This document shows, in pieces, positions 1-7,951 of a stretch of 64,000 bases of DNA. Under the pieces are notes generated by a model. The model saw only the letters and a program-made list of their open reading frames with translations. It made no database searches and was not told where the DNA came from. The stretch's first letter is position 1, and the number at the start of each line of letters is the position of its first letter. The stretch lies in contig MDLF01000047.1 of NCBI GenBank assembly GCA_001730095.1, forward strand, positions 66,247 to 130,246. The letters run 5' to 3'. Both the position numbers and the translations under genes were made by a program. The DNA is from Rhodobacteraceae bacterium (ex Bugula neritina AB1) (lineage in GTDB: Bacteria > Pseudomonadota > Alphaproteobacteria > Rhodobacterales > Rhodobacteraceae).

Positions 1-140
1 ACCTTATCCAGGTGCAGTTCGGCCCTGCCAACAACTGGCCTTTGGGCGCAACCCTGTCGCTGGTTGCCATGGCCTCAGTTGGCTTTGTGGCAGTCCTGTT
101 TGTCATCCTTGCGACGGCGCTGGGGAGGAGAATTCGGTGA
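1..140 (+). CDS. ABC transporter permease, C-terminal fragment (PotB-like)
   Basis: Only the last 45 codons lie in the window, in the frame starting at base 3 and ending with TGA at 138-140. The residues form a hydrophobic membrane segment followed by a short basic tail (GRRIR), typical of the end of a binding-protein-dependent permease. The stop overlaps the GTG start of the next permease by four bases (GTGA), so the two are translationally coupled. By position it should be the first inner-membrane subunit of the importer encoded downstream. Confidence 0.75.
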   Translation, partial: LIQVQFGPANNWPLGATLSLVAMASVGFVAVLFVILATALGRRIR

Positions 141-988
141 ACACTCCGACAAGCGAACCCTTGGCCAAAGCACTGACACCCGCCATCAGAAAGCCGCGGC
201 GCAGGTCTTTGCGATTTCCCTGGCTGCTGGTCTATGCCATCGCCTATTTGGTTTTCCTGTATCTGCCGGTGCTGCTGCTGCCGCTGTTCTCCTTTAACGA
301 CGGCACCATTGTTGCGTTCCCGATGAAGGGTTTCACTCTGAAATGGTACGCGCAGCTGGGTGCGCAGGACACGCTGCTGCAGGCGATGGTGAATTCTCTG
401 ATTGTCGGCAGTGTGACCGCGCTTGCGGCCACCTCGCTGGGCCTGTTTGCGGCGCGGGCCTATGTCCGCTACCGCTTCAAGGGGCGTGAGCTGTCGGAAG
501 GGCTGGTGATGCTGCCGCTGGTCATTCCCGGCATCATCGTGGCGTCTTCCATGCTGGTGCTGTTCATCGCGCTGGGGCTGAAACCGTCGCTCACCACGGT
601 GATCCTGGGGCATGTCTTTGTTGCCCTGCCCTTTGCGGTTTCGATCATGAAATCTGCCTTTGACGACTTTGACCAGTCGCTGGAGGAAGCGGCCTTCGAT
701 CTTGGTGAAAGCGTCATTGGCACGTTCCGCCGGGTGACCTTGCCCATCGTGGCTCCGGGGATTGTGGCCAGCCTGCTGGTGACCTTCACCGTTTCCTTTG
801 ATGAATTTGTGCTGGCCTTTTTCCTGTCGGGCAACCAGCCCACCTTGCCGGTCTACATCTGGAGCCAGATCCGCTTTCCGGCCAAGCTGCCGAACACGCT
901 GGCGCTTGGCTCGCTCTTGCTGCTCGCCTCGGTGGTGCTGCTGCTGATCGCCGAATACTTCCGCCGCCGTTCAAACAAATCCGCTTGA
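137..988 (+). CDS. ABC transporter permease, spermidine/putrescine-type (PotC-like)
   Basis: Inner-membrane permease of a type I ABC importer, 283 residues, with about six hydrophobic segments. The conserved cytoplasmic EAA loop that contacts the ATPase is visible near residues 176-200 (EEAAFDLGESVIGTFRRVTLP). Closest in style to PotC/YdcV, which import polyamines, betaines and other cationic amines. The GTG start overlaps the stop of the preceding permease. The downstream demethylation genes suggest a methylated amine or betaine rather than a polyamine as substrate; that is inferred from context. Confidence 0.9.
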   Translation: MNTPTSEPLAKALTPAIRKPRRRSLRFPWLLVYAIAYLVFLYLPVLLLPLFSFNDGTIVAFPMKGFTLKWYAQLGAQDTLLQAMVNSLIVGSVTALAATSLGLFAARAYVRYRFKGRELSEGLVMLPLVIPGIIVASSMLVLFIALGLKPSLTTVILGHVFVALPFAVSIMKSAFDDFDQSLEEAAFDLGESVIGTFRRVTLPIVAPGIVASLLVTFTVSFDEFVLAFFLSGNQPTLPVYIWSQIRFPAKLPNTLALGSLLLLASVVLLLIAEYFRRRSNKSA

Positions 989-1002
989 TCAAGGATATGA
1001 AG

Positions 1003-2103
1003 ATGACCCGTCAGAACATCATCGAAATTTCCGGAGTGGAAAAGCGGTTCGGCTCCTTCATCGCTGTGCGCGATCTGAACCTCTCTCTGAAAGAGGGCGA
1101 ATTCTTCTCTCTGCTTGGTCCTTCGGGCTGCGGCAAGACCACGGCTTTGCGGATGATTGCTGGGTTTCAGGATCATGATGCCGGTACAATCCGCATCGAC
1201 GGGCAGGATATGGCGCAGATCCCTGCCAACAAGCGGCCGACCAATATGGTGTTTCAATCCTATGCGATCTTTCCGCATCTGAACGTCGGCGACAATGTGG
1301 CCTTTGGCCTGCGCAAGCTGAATCTGGGCAAGGCCGAAACAGACGCCCGCGTTGCCGAGGCGCTGGAGATGGTGGAGCTCGGCGGGCTGCAGTCGCGCAA
1401 GGCCACAGAGCTTTCGGGCGGCCAGCGCCAGCGGGTTGCCCTGGCCCGGGCCCTGGTGATGCGGCCCAAGGTTTTGCTGCTGGATGAACCACTGTCGGCG
1501 CTGGACAAGAACCTGCGCGAGGCGATGCAGTTCGAAATGCGGCGGCTTCAGCAAAAGCTGGGCATCACCTTTGTGATGGTCACCCACGACCAGTATGAGG
1601 CGATGACCATGTCCGACCGCATCGGCGTGATGTTCAAGGGGCAGCTCAAGCAGGTCGACAAGCCCGAGGTGCTTTATGCCCGCCCCTGCAGCCGGGAAGT
1701 CGCGGCCTTCATTGGCGGCATGAATTTCCTGGATGCCTCAGTGACTGCAAAGGCAGAAGGAAAACTGCAGGCCCAGGTGCAGGGCTTCGGGCCGCTGGCC
1801 ATCGATGTGAACCCCAATGTGACGCGGCGTGGAACCAAGCTGCTGACGGGCATCCGGCCAGAGCAGCTGGAGATTTCGGCGAAGAAACCCGAAGGCTATG
1901 ACGGCTATCTGCAAGGCACCGTCACCAATGCCGCTTTCTACGGCGAAAACGTTCACTACCACGTGACGGCTGCGGGCGTGCCGCAGCCCATCGCAGTGTC
2001 GGTTCCGAACTATTTCCACACGGTTGATCACCAGCAGGGCGATCCGGTCTGGCTGGGCGTGCAGAACGCTTCAGTCATCGATCTGGGCGCCCGCGAGGCA
2101 TGA
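1003..2103 (+). CDS. ABC transporter ATP-binding protein (PotA-like)
   Basis: Cytoplasmic ATPase of the importer. Walker A (GPSGCGKTT), Q-loop (FQSYAIFPH), ABC signature (LSGGQRQR), Walker B (VLLLDEP) and H-loop (VTHDQ) are all present. They are followed by a C-terminal TOBE-type domain, as in PotA. The frame opens upstream at a TTG (985) and an ATG (997), but the AAGG at 991-994 is best spaced for the ATG at 1003, which is chosen here (366 residues). It lies directly after the permease gene in one operon. Confidence 0.9.
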   Translation: MTRQNIIEISGVEKRFGSFIAVRDLNLSLKEGEFFSLLGPSGCGKTTALRMIAGFQDHDAGTIRIDGQDMAQIPANKRPTNMVFQSYAIFPHLNVGDNVAFGLRKLNLGKAETDARVAEALEMVELGGLQSRKATELSGGQRQRVALARALVMRPKVLLLDEPLSALDKNLREAMQFEMRRLQQKLGITFVMVTHDQYEAMTMSDRIGVMFKGQLKQVDKPEVLYARPCSREVAAFIGGMNFLDASVTAKAEGKLQAQVQGFGPLAIDVNPNVTRRGTKLLTGIRPEQLEISAKKPEGYDGYLQGTVTNAAFYGENVHYHVTAAGVPQPIAVSVPNYFHTVDHQQGDPVWLGVQNASVIDLGAREA

Positions 2104-2123
2104 GATAAATGGGAGGAAAGAAA

Positions 2124-3182
2124 ATGAAACATCTGAAAACGGTACTGGCCGCTGCGACAGCCTTATCTGCTTCGGCGGGGATCGCATCCGCCGATGCGTC
2201 CAGCCTGTCGGTCTTTGACTGGTCCGGCTACGAGGATCAGGGCTTTTATGGCGATTACGTTGCCAAATACGGCGGCGCGCCCAGCTATACCTATTTCGGC
2301 AGCGTCGAGGAGGCCTTTACCAAGCTGCAATCGGGCTTTGCCGCCGACCTGGCCCACCCCTGCACTGACGGGCTGCGCAAATGGGTGGCCGCGGGGCTGG
2401 TAAAACCCATCGACACCGCAAAAATCGCCAACTGGGACAGCCTGCTGCCGCAGATCAAGGATGTCGATGGCATCACCATCGATGGCAACACCTATATGGT
2501 GCCGTTTGAATGGGGCAACACCGGGCTGATCTACCGCACCGACCAGATCGACGGGGCTGCGGTGTCTTTGCAATTGCTGGCGGACCCCGCCTACCAGGGC
2601 AAGATTGCGATCCCCGATGCGGCGTCCTCGGCCTATGCAATGGCGGCTCTGGCGACGGGCGCTTCCAGCTACACGGATATGAGCGACGAGGAGTTTCAGA
2701 AGGCCTCGGACTTCTTGCGTGCGATCCACCCGAACATGCGGTTCTACTGGTCTGATGCGGGCCAGCTGGATCAGGCCATTGCCTCTGGCGAGGTGCTGAT
2801 GGGCTGGGGATGGAACCAGTCAGAGCTGAACCTGATCTGGAACGAAACACCGGCCAAGATGATGCGCGACGTGGAAAAAGGCATTGCGACCTGGGTCTGC
2901 GGCTATGTGCATCTGAACGCATCCACCCAAAGCGACGAGCAGGTCTATGACATGCTGAACGCGCTGAGCGCCGAGGCCAGCGGAAAATACATTATCGAAA
3001 ACTGGGGCTATGCCCATTCCAATGCCGCAGCCTTCAAGTCCGCGGATCAGAGCCTGATCGAATCCTACGGTTTTGCTGACGTCGACAAATTCTTTGCCAG
3101 CAGCCTGTTCTTTGATGCGGTCAATCCTGAGCTGGAGGGCCGCATGCTGAAGGAGTTCGAGCGCATCAAAGCCGGCTTCTGA
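2124..3182 (+). CDS. Periplasmic substrate-binding protein, PotD/PotF-like
   Basis: Extracellular solute-binding protein of the polyamine/betaine family, 352 residues. The ATG at 2124 is preferred over the one at 2109 because GGAGG at 2112-2116 is well spaced for it. The protein then begins with a clean signal peptide (MKHLKTVLAAATALSASAGIASA). The mature part has the family's WSGYED-type opening and a tryptophan-rich region (MGWGWNQSE, EWGNTGL) suited to binding cationic amines. It captures substrate in the periplasm for the permease/ATPase encoded upstream. Confidence 0.9.
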   Translation: MKHLKTVLAAATALSASAGIASADASSLSVFDWSGYEDQGFYGDYVAKYGGAPSYTYFGSVEEAFTKLQSGFAADLAHPCTDGLRKWVAAGLVKPIDTAKIANWDSLLPQIKDVDGITIDGNTYMVPFEWGNTGLIYRTDQIDGAAVSLQLLADPAYQGKIAIPDAASSAYAMAALATGASSYTDMSDEEFQKASDFLRAIHPNMRFYWSDAGQLDQAIASGEVLMGWGWNQSELNLIWNETPAKMMRDVEKGIATWVCGYVHLNASTQSDEQVYDMLNALSAEASGKYIIENWGYAHSNAAAFKSADQSLIESYGFADVDKFFASSLFFDAVNPELEGRMLKEFERIKAGF

Positions 3183-3190
3183 GCATTTCT

Positions 3191-3216
3191 GGCGGCGGGT
3201 GCTGAGACCCGCCGCC
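3191..3216 (+). terminator. Perfect 10-bp stem-loop after the binding-protein gene
   Basis: GGCGGCGGGT (3191-3200), a six-base loop, then ACCCGCCGCC (3207-3216). It lies nine bases after the binding-protein stop with no following T tract. It is more likely an mRNA-stabilising or partial-termination hairpin that raises binding-protein expression over the downstream catabolic genes than a full terminator. Confidence 0.6.
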
Positions 3217-3258
3217 CCGCAAACCATAGACAACCCCTGCAACAAAGGATGTGCCAGT

Positions 3259-5334
3259 ATGCCAGGCGCAAATGGGTATTCCATTCTGTTCGAACCGGTT
3301 AAAATCGGCCCGGTCACCACCCGCAACCGCTTTTTCCAGGTGCCGCATTGCACCGGCCTGGGCCATGTGCGCCCGCAGGCCGAAGCTGCCGTGCGCGCAA
3401 TGAAGGCAGAGGGCGGCTGGTCTGTGGTTTCCACGCAGGAGACCGAGATCCACCCGACCTCGGATCTTGGCCCCTATGCCGAACACCGGCTGTGGGACAG
3501 GCACGACATCCCGGCGTTGCAGCTGATGACGGAGCAGGTTCATGCCAAAGAGGCGCTGGCCGCGATCCAGCTGGCCCATAACGGCCATCATGCCACCAAC
3601 CATCTGACCCGCGCCCCGGCGCTGGGGGTCTGCGACCGGCCCATTGATGCGATCTATCCGAAACAGGCCCGCGCCATGGACAAACAGGACATCCGTGACC
3701 TGCGCCGCTGGCACCGCGATGCGGCGCTTCGTGCGCGCGCGGCGGGGTTTGACATCGTCTATGTCTATGCGGGCCACCAGATGACCTTGGCGCATCATTT
3801 CCTGCTGCCCCAGTACAATACCCGCAGCGACGAATACGGCGGCAGTCTGGAAAACCGCGTCCGCCTGACCCGCGAACTTCTGGAAGACACCCGCGAGGTG
3901 CTGGACGGCCACTGCGCCGTCGCCTTCCGCTTTGCGGTGGATCAGATGATGGGGGCAGACGGCATGCAGGCCAGCGAAGAAGGTCGTGCCGTGGTGGAGA
4001 TGCTGGCGGATCTGCCCGACCTTTGGGATGTGAATGTAGCTGATTGGAGCAACGACAGTATGACCACCCGCTTTCAGCCCGAAGACGGCTATCAGATCCC
4101 CTATACCGATTTCGTGAAACAGGTGACGAACAAACCTGTGGTCGGCGTCGGGCGGTTCACCTCGCCCGACCTGATGACCTCGCTGGTTTCCAAAGGTGTG
4201 CTGGACCTGATCGGCGCAGCCCGGCCGTCAATCGCCGATCCCTTCCTGCCCAAGAAGATTGAGGAAGGCCGGATCGAGGAGATCCGCGAATGCATTGGCT
4301 GCAACATCTGTGTGTCAGCTGACAATCTTGGGGTTCCGATCCGCTGCACTCAGAACCCGACAATGGGAGAGGAATGGCGGCGAAAATGGCACCCGGAGCT
4401 GATCGCCTCCAAGCAGCAGGAAGAGACCGCGCTGGTGGTCGGCTCCGGACCGGCGGGTCTGGAATGCGCCATGCAGCTGGCCAAGCGCGGCTATCAGGTA
4501 ACGCTGGCCGAAGCCGCAGGGGAATTCGGCGGCCGGGTGTTGAAGGAAAGCAGGCTGAAAGGGCTGTCCGCCTGGAAGCGGGTTGCCGACAACCGCCTGT
4601 GGGACCTGCAGCAGCGGGGCAATGTGCAGATGTTCACCAGCAGCCCGGTCACCGCAGCTGAGATCGCGGATCTGGCCATCCCCAATGTGTTCCTGGCCAC
4701 CGGCAGCAGCTGGCACCGGGACGGACGCGGGCGCACGTCACCGCTGCCTTTAGATATCAAGGACATACCCGTGTTCACCCCTGACGACGTGATGGAAGGC
4801 GCTTTGCCGCCGGACAATCGCCCGGTACTGCTTTATGACGACGATCAGGGGTATTTGGGCGGTGTGCTGGCCAGCCATTTGGCCGCCGCAAACCGCAAGG
4901 TGGTCCTGGTAACACCTGGCGCCATCGCCTCTGCCTTTACCGAACTCACCCTGGAACAGCACCGGGTGCAAGCAGAGCTGCTGGAGGCAGGGGTGGAGAT
5001 CCTTCCGCTGCATACCCTGCAATCTGCGGATGGTTCCGGTGCCACGCTGACCTGTGTTTACACAAGCCGCAGCCGCCGCGTGGAATGTGCCAGCCTGCTG
5101 TTGGTCACCTCGCGCCAGCGCAGCACCGCGCTGCATGATGAGCTGGCGACAAATCACGCAGACAGCCTGACGACGCTGGAACTGATCGGTGACGCAGCAG
5201 CCCCCGGCCTGATTGCCGATGCAGTTTTTGCCGGTCACCTTGCGGCCCGCAATTTCGAACGCGATCCGGCGGCGGCGGATGCCGACTGGTTCCGCCGTGA
5301 ACTGATTTCCCTCAAAGACATGGGAGGCGCATGA
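3259..5334 (+). CDS. NADH:flavin oxidoreductase / FAD-dependent demethylase (dimethylglycine/trimethylamine dehydrogenase type)
   Basis: Multidomain oxidoreductase of 691 residues from the ATG at 3259, which is preceded by AAAGGA at 3244-3249. The first ~370 residues are an Old-Yellow-Enzyme FMN barrel (FEPVKIGPVTTRNR, GGSLENRVR). A cysteine cluster CIGCNIC...C follows for a [4Fe-4S] centre. The remainder is a Rossmann FAD/ADP domain (VVGSGPAGLECAMQLAKRG). This is the layout of trimethylamine dehydrogenase, 2,4-dienoyl-CoA reductase and the N-methylproline demethylases of stachydrine catabolism. Its four-base overlap with the Rieske gene supports a second demethylation step in breakdown of a quaternary amine. 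The exact substrate is not determined. Confidence 0.85.
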   Translation: MPGANGYSILFEPVKIGPVTTRNRFFQVPHCTGLGHVRPQAEAAVRAMKAEGGWSVVSTQETEIHPTSDLGPYAEHRLWDRHDIPALQLMTEQVHAKEALAAIQLAHNGHHATNHLTRAPALGVCDRPIDAIYPKQARAMDKQDIRDLRRWHRDAALRARAAGFDIVYVYAGHQMTLAHHFLLPQYNTRSDEYGGSLENRVRLTRELLEDTREVLDGHCAVAFRFAVDQMMGADGMQASEEGRAVVEMLADLPDLWDVNVADWSNDSMTTRFQPEDGYQIPYTDFVKQVTNKPVVGVGRFTSPDLMTSLVSKGVLDLIGAARPSIADPFLPKKIEEGRIEEIRECIGCNICVSADNLGVPIRCTQNPTMGEEWRRKWHPELIASKQQEETALVVGSGPAGLECAMQLAKRGYQVTLAEAAGEFGGRVLKESRLKGLSAWKRVADNRLWDLQQRGNVQMFTSSPVTAAEIADLAIPNVFLATGSSWHRDGRGRTSPLPLDIKDIPVFTPDDVMEGALPPDNRPVLLYDDDQGYLGGVLASHLAAANRKVVLVTPGAIASAFTELTLEQHRVQAELLEAGVEILPLHTLQSADGSGATLTCVYTSRSRRVECASLLLVTSRQRSTALHDELATNHADSLTTLELIGDAAAPGLIADAVFAGHLAARNFERDPAAADADWFRRELISLKDMGGA

Positions 5335-6533
5335 TGCCCAAAGATGACCTGCAAGTGATGCGTGAGCTGATGGAGAACCACCGCGAGGGCTTTGCGCTGG
5401 AGCGGCATTTCTATACCTCTGAAGCGGTTTATGAGCACGACATCAAGATGTTCTGGAACCGCAACTGGATCTGGGTTGGCCATGTCAGCCAGATTGCAGA
5501 GCCGGGGGACTATTTCCTGTTCGACTACGGTCCGGAATCGGTGATCGTGGTGCGTGACCGCGAGGGCGAGGTCCGCGCACATCTGAACGTCTGCCGCCAT
5601 CGCGGCTCTCGCGTGTGTCTGGAAAAACAGGGAACGGCGCGGGTGTTTTCCTGCCCCTATCATGCCTGGACGTTTGGCCTGGACGGGAAACTGCGCGGCG
5701 GCCGCGCCATGGGGCCGGATTTCGACCCCGCTGAATACGGGCTGTTTCCGGTGCAAGTGCAGATTTTTCAGGGCCTTATCTTTGTCTGCGCCGATGAAAA
5801 CCCGCCGCCGCTGACAGGTGGTCTGGACCAGCTGTTGCCGCTTGCAGCGCCGATGCAGCTTGAGAACCTGACACTGGCGCATGAGGCCTCCTATCCGGTT
5901 CCCGCCAATTGGAAACTGGCGCTTGAAAACTACCTTGAGTGCTATCACTGCGCGCCATCGCACCAGGATTATTCCCGCAGCCATTCGCTGAAAGACCCGG
6001 CAGACGTCCAGAAATACGGTGAAGCGCTGCGCACGAGGTCCGCCGCAATCGGCCTGCCTTCAGAAGAACTGGACCTGACTGGCCCCAACGCGCAGGCGCC
6101 CGGCGCGGATGTCTATTGGCGCCGCTATCCTCTGCTCCCTGGCTATCAGACCGGCAGCGAGGATGGCGCGCCATTGGCGCCGCCCTTGGGCGCGCTGACT
6201 GGCCATGACGGCGGCGCCACGGATCTGACCATCGGCATCCTGAACAATTTCCTGATCTATGCCGACCATCTGGTCGGCTACCGCTTTGTGCCCCGCGGCC
6301 TGCAGGAGACCGACATTCAGGTCGCCTGGTATGTGCGTGGCGATGCCAAAGAGGGGCGTGATTACGACAAAGAGGCGCTCACCTGGCTGTGGCATGTCAC
6401 CTCGCTCGATGATGAACGCATCATTCGCCACAATCAGGAGGGCGTGAATTCGCACCGTTTCGCACCCGGCCCGCTGTCCGAGATGGAATGGAGCCTGTCC
6501 AGCTTCTATCGCAGCTATTTCAGGATGATCTGA
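5331..6533 (+). CDS. Rieske [2Fe-2S] oxygenase alpha subunit, betaine-demethylase type
   Basis: Terminal oxygenase of 400 residues. The Rieske motif is complete: CRHRG near residue 86 and CPYHAW near residue 108. The C-terminal catalytic domain carries the mononuclear iron site ENYLECYHCAPSH. The family includes stachydrine (Stc2) and glycine-betaine (GbcA) demethylases, and the order flavin enzyme plus Rieske oxygenase matches such pathways. GGGAGG precedes the ATGATG start, and the first ATG overlaps the upstream stop. No ferredoxin reductase partner is encoded nearby, so electrons must come from a protein encoded elsewhere. Confidence 0.85.
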   Translation: MMPKDDLQVMRELMENHREGFALERHFYTSEAVYEHDIKMFWNRNWIWVGHVSQIAEPGDYFLFDYGPESVIVVRDREGEVRAHLNVCRHRGSRVCLEKQGTARVFSCPYHAWTFGLDGKLRGGRAMGPDFDPAEYGLFPVQVQIFQGLIFVCADENPPPLTGGLDQLLPLAAPMQLENLTLAHEASYPVPANWKLALENYLECYHCAPSHQDYSRSHSLKDPADVQKYGEALRTRSAAIGLPSEELDLTGPNAQAPGADVYWRRYPLLPGYQTGSEDGAPLAPPLGALTGHDGGATDLTIGILNNFLIYADHLVGYRFVPRGLQETDIQVAWYVRGDAKEGRDYDKEALTWLWHVTSLDDERIIRHNQEGVNSHRFAPGPLSEMEWSLSSFYRSYFRMI

Positions 6534-6728
6534 ACAGTCAGAACCCGAAACTCTAGCGCAGGCCGCAGGCCCGGTCTGCTTGCCCCCGCCCGCACGATGT
6601 CGGGCAGGATCCTGGGCGCGCATTTTCCAAACTACCGCTGCCGCAAGCTGGAGGCCGAGGGTCGCACCAAATTCCTGATAAAACTGCCGCCGGAGACCAT
6701 GCGCCCCGGCGGCTGACGCTGTGGGCGC

Positions 6729-7937
6729 TTACTGAACCACCGGCTCCTGTGCCAGCTCCAGATGCAGCTCGCTGCCGGTATAGGGGCTGGCGGCGATTGC
6801 CGCATCGTCCAGCTCAACCCCCAAGCCCGGTTCGCGGGAGGGGATCACATAGCCGTCTTCCCAGGTGATCGCGGACTTCAGGCAGGACATATAGGGGCCT
6901 TCAAAAGTGCCGATGCTTTCCAGGATCAGGAAATTCGGGCTGCAAGTGGCGATCTGGATGTTCGCCGCGGCCACCACCGGCCCGCAGTAAAGATGCGGTG
7001 CGATCTGGGCCTGCCGGGTTTCGGCCATGGATGCGATTTTCTTGGCTTCCAACAGGCCGCCGACCCGGCCCAGATTCATCTGCAGGATGGAGGCGGAACC
7101 TGCTTCGAGAACCCGCGCGAATTCATGTTTGGTGCACAGCCGTTCACCGGTTGAGACCGGCACCGACGTGAACCGCGCCACTTCTGCCATGTCGGCCGGG
7201 TTTTCCGGTGTTGTGGGTTCTTCGAACCAAAGGGGTTCATAAGGTTCCAGCCGCCGAGCCATCCGCTTGGCGCCAGAGACGGTGAACTGCCCATGGGTGC
7301 CGAACAGCAGATCCGCACGGGTGCCGACCGCCTCTCGGATGCGCTTCACGAACATCTCGCTGCGCTCCAGATCCTCCAGCCGCGGTTGATGGCCGTCAAA
7401 GATTGTATAGGGGCCTGCGGGGTCGAACTTCACTGCGGTGAAGCCTTTGTCCACCTGGATCAGCGCTGCCTCTGCCGCCATGTCAGGGTCGTTGTAGACA
7501 TTGGGCGTGTCCGGGTCCGGGTAGACATCGCCTTCAGCCGGGTAGAGGTAGGTATAGCTGCGCAGCCGGTCATGCACCTGGCCGCCCATCAGCTCATAGA
7601 CCGGCTTGCCCGCCGCCTTGCCGATGATGTCCCAACAGGCCATTTCCAGACCGCTCAAGACCCCCATCACTGTCACATCGGGCCGCATCGAGTAGCCGGC
7701 GCCATAGGATTTGCGCCACAGCTTTTCGATATGATGCGGATCGCAGCCTTCAAACTGGCGGCCAAACATATCCTGCGCCATGGCGCAGCACAGATCGGGA
7801 CCGAAGGTTGCGTTGTAAATTTCGCCAACGCCCGTAATGCCGCAGGCCGTGGTCAGACGCACAAAGATGAAATAGCGGCCGCCGTGGCGCGGCGGCGGAT
7901 TGCCGAACACAAAGGTTTCGATTTTGTCGAGTTTCAT
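6729..7937 (-). CDS. Mandelate racemase/muconate lactonizing enzyme family protein (enolase superfamily)
   Basis: Enolase-superfamily barrel enzyme of about 402 residues. The ATG at 7937 gives the usual MKLDKIETFVFG opening, although the frame extends to an ATG at 7955 that overlaps the stop of the GMC gene. Visible landmarks are KFDP (second-strand lysine region), WFEEP (metal-binding Glu), STGER (metal-binding Glu) and HLYCGPV (catalytic His region). Members dehydrate sugar acids or epimerise amino-acid betaines; HpbD, a hydroxyproline-betaine epimerase, is one example known from marine roseobacters. The usual Asp metal ligand is not at its expected place (FGTHGQ). The substrate is unknown, but the neighbours favour the betaine pathway. 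Confidence 0.8.
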   Translation of the reverse strand: MKLDKIETFVFGNPPPRHGGRYFIFVRLTTACGITGVGEIYNATFGPDLCCAMAQDMFGRQFEGCDPHHIEKLWRKSYGAGYSMRPDVTVMGVLSGLEMACWDIIGKAAGKPVYELMGGQVHDRLRSYTYLYPAEGDVYPDPDTPNVYNDPDMAAEAALIQVDKGFTAVKFDPAGPYTIFDGHQPRLEDLERSEMFVKRIREAVGTRADLLFGTHGQFTVSGAKRMARRLEPYEPLWFEEPTTPENPADMAEVARFTSVPVSTGERLCTKHEFARVLEAGSASILQMNLGRVGGLLEAKKIASMAETRQAQIAPHLYCGPVVAAANIQIATCSPNFLILESIGTFEGPYMSCLKSAITWEDGYVIPSREPGLGVELDDAAIAASPYTGSELHLELAQEPVVQ

Positions 7938-7951
7938 CCGTGAATTTCCCG

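Noticed and set aside
3166..3912. A 248-codon minus-strand ORF inside the flavin oxidoreductase gene
   Set aside because: Shadow of a well-supported gene; the hydrophobic pattern is the complement of the coding frame.
6597..6716. A 39-codon plus-strand ORF after the Rieske gene
   Set aside because: No recognisable motif and no clear ribosome-binding site; too short to support on sequence alone.
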